Part shown: positions 1 through 5,106 of the stretch, piece by piece
How positions within the stretch are numbered: the stretch's first letter is position 1
How the letters are laid out: the number at the start of each line of letters is the position of its first letter
Assembly (NCBI GenBank): GCA_964390955.1
Contig: CAYMKE010000187.1
Span: forward strand, 1-6,608
DNA: 6,608 bases
Direction: 5' to 3'
Origin: CAYMKE01 sp964390955
GTDB taxonomy: Bacteria; Bacteroidota; Bacteroidia; Bacteroidales; JBBRXJ01
Made by a program: the position numbers and the translations under genes
Notes under the pieces: model-generated
What the model was told of the DNA's origin: nothing
The model's input: only the letters and a program-made list of their open reading frames with translations
Databases searched by the model: none

Positions 1-55
1 TAGGATATTATGTAATTTTTTTTAAAAACTTTTCAACAAGTATTGAGACAGCCCC
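1..55. mobile_element. Possible insertion-sequence or MITE end at the window edge
   Basis: Positions 43-55 read TTGAGACAGCCCC, which on the minus strand is GGGGCTGTCTCAA. This resembles the terminal inverted repeats of some transposable elements (IS1182-like ends in Bacteroidetes, from memory). If so, the element would extend left out of the window from about 55. The partner end, target duplication and transposase are not visible, so this is tentative. Confidence 0.25.
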
Positions 56-60
56 ACAGG

Positions 61-173
61 CTATGATTCTCATGATTATTAGATTTCTTGATTTTAGTTT
101 TTGGTTTAAATTCACCGTTTTATATTTGTCAATCATGGCCATCTTATAAATCCTATTAATCAAGGTTCAGACA
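61..173. repeat. Possible dispersed intergenic repeat ('TGTCTGAACC...GATT' type)
   Basis: Read on the minus strand, 173-127 is TGTCTGAACCTTGATTAATA continuing with GGATTTATAAGATGG and CATGATTGAC. 95-61 has a run of short AATC/AAATC words (AATCAAG, AAATCT, AATAATC, AGAATC). From memory, degenerate words of this kind after TGTCTGAACC form a multi-copy intergenic repeat in Bacteroidetes and related genomes. It starts 18 nt after the stop codon of the last gene. With one window I cannot show copy number, and no strong hairpin or terminator is visible. Confidence 0.35.
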
Positions 174-190
174 TTTTTTCAAAGAACTCC

Positions 191-859
191 CTAATACGCT
201 ATTGTATATTCATTTACCATAAAAGGTTTACAATATATAGAGTCTTTATGAGTTACCCAGTTTTGATTATTTCGTTTTATTTTCCATTTAATTTTGTAAT
301 AATTATCCGGCTTTTCAAGATCATCAAATATTGTATTAGGTTTATTAGACAATGTATAACATTTATTATTTTCAACACACAAACTATCTCCTTGATTTAA
401 AGGATTATTTGTATTAAAAAATATTCTAACTGAACACCAACGTAGCAAAAAAATAGTTTTATCTATTTTATCCCCACTATGTATTGTCATATAATGCGGA
501 GAATATTTTTTATGTCGGCAATCCCATTTATCCGGGTTATCTATATTAGTCAAACAAGTGGAATCATAATAATAATGGCTATCGTCATAAGGTTTAACCT
601 TTAGCTCATATACAATATCTTCTTTTTCTTTTGGCTGATGGGTGATTAAGAAATAACCTGTTGAATCTGAATATGTTTCGCTTTTCATAGTTTCAGCCCA
701 ATTATGAACACGCCAAAGGCTAATCCAAACATCTGATATAGGTTTATTTGTACCTTCTTCTTTCACATACCCTTCTATTCTTATACTGTAGTCCATTTTC
801 TCTTTCTCACAGCCAAATGTCATAACTATTAAAAATAGCAAAATATAAATTGGTTTCAT
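191..859 (-). CDS. Lipoprotein with carboxypeptidase-regulatory-like domain
   Basis: 222 aa from the ATG at 857-859. A GTG three codons upstream would add MYF, but starting at ATG gives a compact lipoprotein signal, MKPIYILLFLIVMTFGC, with the lipidated cysteine at 17 followed by the acidic/lysine-rich EKEK, as in many exported Bacteroidetes lipoproteins. Residues ~25-95 (GYVKEEGTNKPISDVWISL, then SDSTGYFLI) resemble a carboxypeptidase-regulatory-like or CnaB-like beta-sandwich, common in surface proteins. The rest, with several cysteines (CLTN, WDCRH, RWCSVRI, SLCVENNKCYTL), is not recognised. The gene begins 14 nt after the end of the orphan sorting domain and is probably co-transcribed with the genes upstream. 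No Shine-Dalgarno is visible; the leader is A/T-rich, as usual in this phylum. The molecular function is unknown. Confidence 0.8.
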   Translation of the reverse strand: MKPIYILLFLIVMTFGCEKEKMDYSIRIEGYVKEEGTNKPISDVWISLWRVHNWAETMKSETYSDSTGYFLITHQPKEKEDIVYELKVKPYDDSHYYYDSTCLTNIDNPDKWDCRHKKYSPHYMTIHSGDKIDKTIFLLRWCSVRIFFNTNNPLNQGDSLCVENNKCYTLSNKPNTIFDDLEKPDNYYKIKWKIKRNNQNWVTHKDSIYCKPFMVNEYTIAY

Positions 860-874
860 AAAATACACTTTTTT

Positions 875-1005
875 TATTGATACAATATTTTTTGAGTAAA
901 TATTTCATTGTCATTGATGATCTTTACTATGTATAGACCTTTAGCCCACGGTGTTATATTCAGATTGAGCTGATTTATATGCTCATAGCTATTTTGATAT
1001 TGATA
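875..1005. repeat. 123-bp segment bounded by 8-bp direct repeats TATTGATA
   Basis: TATTGATA occurs at 875-882 and 998-1005, 123 bp (41 codons) apart, and again at 2315-2322. Each time it encodes the YQ ending of a sorting domain on the minus strand. Collapse between 875 and 998 would remove exactly the 41-residue extension and give the ending seen in the protease gene (tatcaataaaaaaa on the minus strand, present at both real stop codons). This is a plausible site of slippage or illegitimate recombination between the two forms. Confidence 0.65.
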
Positions 1006-1275
1006 AATGATTTTAGATGTTTTTATAAATTTACCGGAGCTAATATGTACAAGATATACTCCCGTAGGAAACGAAGCAATACTGAGCTGTTTTTTCCTGG
1101 TTTTTATTTTTTCTTGTGAAAATATGATATTTCCCGTGGAATTCAAAATTTTAAGGTTATAAGGTATGGTATTGTTGTTGCATGCAATAATAAACATGCC
1201 ATCCGAAGTGGGATTGGGGTATAGCCGAACCGTTTTATGAGTTCGATCCAACTGTTGGTTTTCTTTTTTATTGGT
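998..1275. repeat. 278-bp direct repeat, copy A (orphan sorting domain)
   Basis: It is identical over all 278 bases to 2315-2592 and lies in the same orientation. The identity ends at 1275/2592, where unrelated sequence begins, and at 998/2315, which is the edge of the microhomology TATTGATA. Only 14 bases separate the outer end from the stop codon of the FISUMP gene, so that gene and its short flanks fill the whole space between the copies. Confidence 0.97.
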
Positions 1276-1289
1276 GTATTCTTTTATAC

Positions 1290-2303
1290 TTATTTATCTT
1301 TTATACATCTAACTGAAAGATGATAATGAACCGGTAAATTTCTAGATGCAATACCGGGACTATTATACGACAAATAAAATGTAAAACCTTTAGAACCGTC
1401 AAAGCTTCTAAGTGGGGTCCAATAATAAACTTTCTCTCCTAATAAGTATTGATTATTATTTTTAATGTATCCTGCAGGTAATGCAGTGAAGCCTGTAATA
1501 TTGTTGGCACCTTCATTTGGAGGCTTCCAATGTGTTGTACCTGATTCTTTTAACCTATTTCCACCTTTTTGATACCCATCTATATAGTGTAATAAATAAT
1601 TTATCCATTCATAATTATTAGGAATATGCCATCCATTAGGACAGATACTTTGAGAACCTGTAGTATCTAATTCGCTTGACCATGCTGTATCTTTATACAT
1701 AGCAGCATACCATGTATAAAGTTTACCATACAAAGAATCATTGCCTTCATCAAAATTTACCGAATAATATCCTTCAACAGGTGTGCCGTCTGCATAATGT
1801 GTGGAACGCAAATTTTCCGCCATCCAGCACTGGCCATTGATTTTAACCGTGGCATATACATTGCCGTCATAATCTGTGACAGTTGGGGTTTCTGTGCAGG
1901 GAATTTCTATGTCGAATCCGGTTGTGGTAAAACTTACTTCATTACCATAAGCCGTTCCTTTTTTGTTGGTAGCATAGGCACGCACATAATAGGTAGTGTT
2001 TGTTTTCAGTGCAGACAAGCCACTTGTAAAACTGCCGGAACCTTCTCCTTCTAAGGTATAGGATGCATAGTCCGACAATGAAGGATTATGCCGGGTATTC
2101 CAGCATAATCCTTTTTCTGTTACAGGTGCTCCGCCGTTATCTTTTACGGTGCCCCCACCGCCTGCAAGGGTGGGATCAGCCGTGTCATATTCTATCTGAG
2201 CAGTGGTTACAGTGGGTTTGGATACTTCTTCCGGTTCTTTGCAACACTGGTAAAATAAAACAAAGTACGGAAGACTTATTAATAAAATGGTTATATGTTT
2301 CAT
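1290..2303 (-). CDS. FISUMP-domain lipoprotein with fibronectin-III-like domain
   Basis: 337 aa, ATG start 10 nt after the protease stop codon, so translational coupling is plausible. The N-terminus MKHITILLISLPYFVLFYQCCKEPEE is a hydrophobic signal ending in two cysteines (20 and 21). The residues before them are not a classical lipobox, but Bacteroidetes lipoboxes are relaxed, so lipidation is likely rather than certain. Residues ~32-128 form a fibronectin-III-like domain (GLCWNT, TTYYVRAYATNKKGTAYG). Residues ~142-334 form a FISUMP domain ('Fibrobacter succinogenes major paralogous domain'), with the hallmarks DGNVY-VKINGQCWMAENL, CPNGWHIP, GFTALPAGY and a final SVRCIKD. The function of FISUMP proteins is not established; they are cell-surface or secreted. 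GC is about 50% at 2041-2220 but about 33% at 1321-1620, which suggests a mosaic gene. Perfect 278-bp repeats flank it on both sides. Confidence 0.9.
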   Translation of the reverse strand: MKHITILLISLPYFVLFYQCCKEPEEVSKPTVTTAQIEYDTADPTLAGGGGTVKDNGGAPVTEKGLCWNTRHNPSLSDYASYTLEGEGSGSFTSGLSALKTNTTYYVRAYATNKKGTAYGNEVSFTTTGFDIEIPCTETPTVTDYDGNVYATVKINGQCWMAENLRSTHYADGTPVEGYYSVNFDEGNDSLYGKLYTWYAAMYKDTAWSSELDTTGSQSICPNGWHIPNNYEWINYLLHYIDGYQKGGNRLKESGTTHWKPPNEGANNITGFTALPAGYIKNNNQYLLGEKVYYWTPLRSFDGSKGFTFYLSYNSPGIASRNLPVHYHLSVRCIKDK

Positions 2304-2313
2304 GGCTATTTTT

Positions 2314-5067
2314 TTATTGATAAATGATTTTAGATGTTTTTATAAATTTACCGGAGCTAATATGTACAAGATATACTCCCGTAGGAAACGAAGCAATACT
2401 GAGCTGTTTTTTCCTGGTTTTTATTTTTTCTTGTGAAAATATGATATTTCCCGTGGAATTCAAAATTTTAAGGTTATAAGGTATGGTATTGTTGTTGCAT
2501 GCAATAATAAACATGCCATCCGAAGTGGGATTGGGGTATAGCCGAACCGTTTTATGAGTTCGATCCAACTGTTGGTTTTCTTTTTTATTGGTATCTTTGG
2601 TAGCTGTTAATGATTTTAAACTTTTTGTATTGTTTTTATCCCACCAATAACAGTCACAATCCGATTCCGGGCATGGATCGATGGATGCTTTCAACACACT
2701 GCCGGCTTCTGCAACAAATCCGGGTTTCATGACAATTTCCCTGCGGGCTTCCAAATTATATGTTTTTCCTGAGTGAATGGTGATATTCTTATTTTCTGCA
2801 GGATAAAAATGGATCCTGCCAGTCTTTAAATCATTATCGGCAATTTTAAACCAAAGCCCAAAGGTATTATGTATGGTCACTGTTTTGTCACAATCTACTA
2901 CTTTTATTTTTTTTGAAGTGGTACTCCATAAATCATAATTTAATTGCAATCCTGTTTCTCCCCAAGCAGGATCATTTCCACAGATAGTTTTTAATTTAAT
3001 AGTGTGAGTACCTTCTTCATCCAAATGGAAACAACCTGTATTGTCATTATGGTATATGCCACTTTGTGGGTCACTTGCATCATCTACTTGATAACCAAAT
3101 TCCAAATTAAATTTACTTTCATCAACAACATTTCCATCTAATGACCATATAATTTTTCCGGGGTATTTACATTTTTTATGGTCTCCTATCCAACACTCGG
3201 TAGAATTTGAACCATATGATAACTCCTCTAAACTAATATAACTTCCCTTGGCAAACTCATATTGTTTTGCACACTCCGTATTTAGTATTTGACTGACAAT
3301 GCAAGGGGAACCTGATTCCAACATAAACGTAAAATCTTTTTCAAACACATTTCCAAAATAATCCTGCACAAACACATTTACAAGATAATTGCCGGCTACG
3401 TCAAAAGAAAAGTTTTTTGTCACGTGTGTATTTTTATTTGTCCTTAGTTCCGCATCCTGGGTAGGTGTGCCCGTTTTGCTAAAGTCATCCGGTGAGTTAT
3501 TATACACGTTCCATATAAAAGAATAAGGAGGCGTGCCATTGGTAACTTCCGCTTCAAATTTTATTTGTGTAGCCTCCACATCGCTCCATGCAGTAAGACT
3601 ACCTCCTCTTTCCGGTGTTTCTCCGTCTACCTTTGCTATGCTTAGGTTCACGTCAAGGTCCGTAATTGGTTGCCGGGCTTCCATGGTGCTTGTTTTAGGC
3701 CATATAGTAGCCGAATTAAAAGCAAGAACATCTTTGTATACATCCGGTTCTTCTGCCCATGCTTCATGCAGTTTTCCGAATAAAATTTCATGGTCAGGAT
3801 CATCACAAGGATTAGCTGGTGAATCACCTTTTGATCCGCTTAGGATTCCTATTACTTCATTTTTTTTATTAAATAAAGGGCTTCCGGAAGATCCCTGATA
3901 AGCTGTACCTTCATCAAATTGTATATTAAAATATTTTCCAAAATTTTCAGAATTATTATTCTCTTTTGCATATTTTTTTGATAATCCCTCCGGATGTGAA
4001 ATATTTATCATTGGAGGTACTGAATGCCCGGGCGAATAATCCCATGCATTCCAACCGGCATAAGCAACTCCATAATCAGCCAAATCGTACTTATTTGCTT
4101 TTAGTCGTGCCATCATTATATCAACCTCATAATTTTTACTCTGAACGATCACATCGCAGCCGGTTACTGATTTTGTAGTTAACATTTCATCACCTCCACA
4201 ACTTGATTTTTCTTTGTGAAATACAAAAACCCAAAATTGGGGTTCACTTACTTTTTTATCGTTTTTTTCATAACAATGACTTGCTGTTAATAATATGGGT
4301 TCACCATCATATTGGGTTTTGTTAACTAAAACTCCCGTACAAATACCAATATCTCCTGTTGAAAAACTAAATGTTTCAATCATACATACCGCTTTACGCT
4401 CTTTATCCCAATCACTATCTAAGCAAGCAGCATCTTTGTAACAGCCTCTATCAGTGCTTTTTAAATGTCCTGTAAATAAATTCCTGTAAATATGACCAAT
4501 ACCGTTTATACTTAATTCTCCATTAAGTGTATCGGCGGGTTCAAAATATTCAATAAAAATTGTGTTACCTTTAATATGCTGTGTTACAAATTCATTACCA
4601 GGCGCATAATTTTTGCTGGTGAACGCCCCTAAAATCATAGTTTTTTCTTTGTTGTATATATACAACTTAGCGCCTTCGGGTAATTTATAGGTGCCAAAAT
4701 GAAATTGTAATCCATAGGCACTAGGAGATTCTATTTTTAATAACCACAAATTACCTTCTTCTAATTCATAAAAGGAAGCAGTATCTTTTATATTAATATT
4801 TGTATTGATAATTTGCGCATAATAAAAATTATATTGACAAGAGGATATGTTTAGTGAATCTGTTCTTTCCCTGGCTTTCTTATTATCAATATAAGGCAGT
4901 TTGATAACACCTTTTTCTGATGTAGATTTAAGTTGTCTTTTAGCTTTAATATTTTTCTCTAATGACAGAGGTATTCCGCCATACGATTTTTGGCAGTGAC
5001 TTTTATTATTAGCTAAAAACGCTAATAATAAAAACCAGATTATATGATTTGATATATATTTACACAT
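2314..5067 (-). CDS. Secreted lysyl-endopeptidase-like serine protease with PKD-like domain and T9SS sorting domain
   Basis: 917 aa, ATG start followed by a signal peptide (residues 1 to ~25, hydrophobic core IIWFLLLAFLA). Residues ~26-205 look like a propeptide. The catalytic domain (~206-440) matches Achromobacter lysyl endopeptidase as I remember it: CTGVLVN, TASHC with His264, EVDIMMARL with Asp316, and GSSGSP with Ser394. Cys209/Cys215 and Cys243/Cys265 keep the family spacings of 6 and 22, and Cys290 and Cys421 complete a likely three-disulfide set. At the position I align with the family's lysine-specificity Asp225, this protein has Ile428, so cleavage after lysine should not be assumed. 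A PKD-like domain follows (~495-585), then a Cys-rich region (~589-726), then a segment with EIVMKPGFVAEAGS (~765-797) of the kind found in Bacteroidetes '3-coathanger stack' regions. The last ~75 residues are a type A sorting domain (LYPNPTSDG to KIIYQ), which routes the protein through T9SS. The sorting domain lies in a 278-bp perfect repeat. The next gene starts 10 nt downstream. Confidence 0.9.
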   Translation of the reverse strand: MCKYISNHIIWFLLLAFLANNKSHCQKSYGGIPLSLEKNIKAKRQLKSTSEKGVIKLPYIDNKKARERTDSLNISSCQYNFYYAQIINTNINIKDTASFYELEEGNLWLLKIESPSAYGLQFHFGTYKLPEGAKLYIYNKEKTMILGAFTSKNYAPGNEFVTQHIKGNTIFIEYFEPADTLNGELSINGIGHIYRNLFTGHLKSTDRGCYKDAACLDSDWDKERKAVCMIETFSFSTGDIGICTGVLVNKTQYDGEPILLTASHCYEKNDKKVSEPQFWVFVFHKEKSSCGGDEMLTTKSVTGCDVIVQSKNYEVDIMMARLKANKYDLADYGVAYAGWNAWDYSPGHSVPPMINISHPEGLSKKYAKENNNSENFGKYFNIQFDEGTAYQGSSGSPLFNKKNEVIGILSGSKGDSPANPCDDPDHEILFGKLHEAWAEEPDVYKDVLAFNSATIWPKTSTMEARQPITDLDVNLSIAKVDGETPERGGSLTAWSDVEATQIKFEAEVTNGTPPYSFIWNVYNNSPDDFSKTGTPTQDAELRTNKNTHVTKNFSFDVAGNYLVNVFVQDYFGNVFEKDFTFMLESGSPCIVSQILNTECAKQYEFAKGSYISLEELSYGSNSTECWIGDHKKCKYPGKIIWSLDGNVVDESKFNLEFGYQVDDASDPQSGIYHNDNTGCFHLDEEGTHTIKLKTICGNDPAWGETGLQLNYDLWSTTSKKIKVVDCDKTVTIHNTFGLWFKIADNDLKTGRIHFYPAENKNITIHSGKTYNLEARREIVMKPGFVAEAGSVLKASIDPCPESDCDCYWWDKNNTKSLKSLTATKDTNKKENQQLDRTHKTVRLYPNPTSDGMFIIACNNNTIPYNLKILNSTGNIIFSQEKIKTRKKQLSIASFPTGVYLVHISSGKFIKTSKIIYQ
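2315..2592. repeat. 278-bp direct repeat, copy B (sorting-domain end of the protease gene)
   Basis: I compared it base by base with 998-1275 at a constant offset of 1317 and found no differences. In this copy the repeat encodes the last ~92 residues of the protease, from the TNKKENQQLD linker through LYPNPTSDG to KIIYQ, and stops inside the stop codon. The inner boundary falls exactly on the 8-mer TATTGATA (2315-2322). Beyond it the copies still resemble each other imperfectly for about 14 bases (2301-2314 versus 984-997). Confidence 0.97.
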
Positions 5068-5106
5068 ATTGTTTTGCTTTTTTGGGTTTTACTTAATTAG
5101 AGCATA

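Larger units (their letters stand above)
874..1275 (-). pseudogene. Orphan T9SS sorting-domain fragment with an extra half domain
   Basis: From 1275 to 998 this encodes exactly the C-terminal sorting domain of the upstream protease (TNKKENQQLD, LYPNPTSDG, FPTGVYLVHIS, KIIYQ). Where the protease has its stop (TAA), this copy has TAT and reads on for 41 more residues to TAA at 874-876. The extension (NLNITPWAKGLYIVKIINDN to KILYQ) is itself the second half of a sorting domain of the same family, giving about one and a half domains. There is no ATG: the frame opens after a stop at 1294-1296, and the only possible start near the front is TTG at 1249-1251, before DRTH. It has no signal peptide, so it could not be exported alone. 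It is best read as a displaced gene end left by recombination. It might be expressed only if it becomes fused to the protease again. Confidence 0.8.

Noticed and set aside
1..190. Intrinsic terminator after the last gene
   Set aside because: T-rich runs are present, but no GC-rich hairpin precedes them on the minus strand.
866..868. GTG as the start of the downstream lipoprotein
   Set aside because: The ATG at 857-859 gives a better lipoprotein signal peptide and is the preferred codon; the GTG would add just three residues.
874..1251. Reading the sorting-domain fragment as a real 125-aa gene from TTG at 1251
   Set aside because: TTG is just the Leu codon of the repeated LDRTH segment. There is no signal peptide, and a sorting domain has no known use without an exported passenger.
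1797..2320. Open frames on the plus strand at 1797-2054 and 2063-2320
   Set aside because: They lie antisense to the FISUMP lipoprotein gene, whose domains are clear; their translations show no recognisable family or export signal.
3533..4178. Open frames on the plus strand at 3533-3898 and 3966-4178
   Set aside because: They are antisense to the protease gene, including its active-site region, and look like by-products of that coding sequence.
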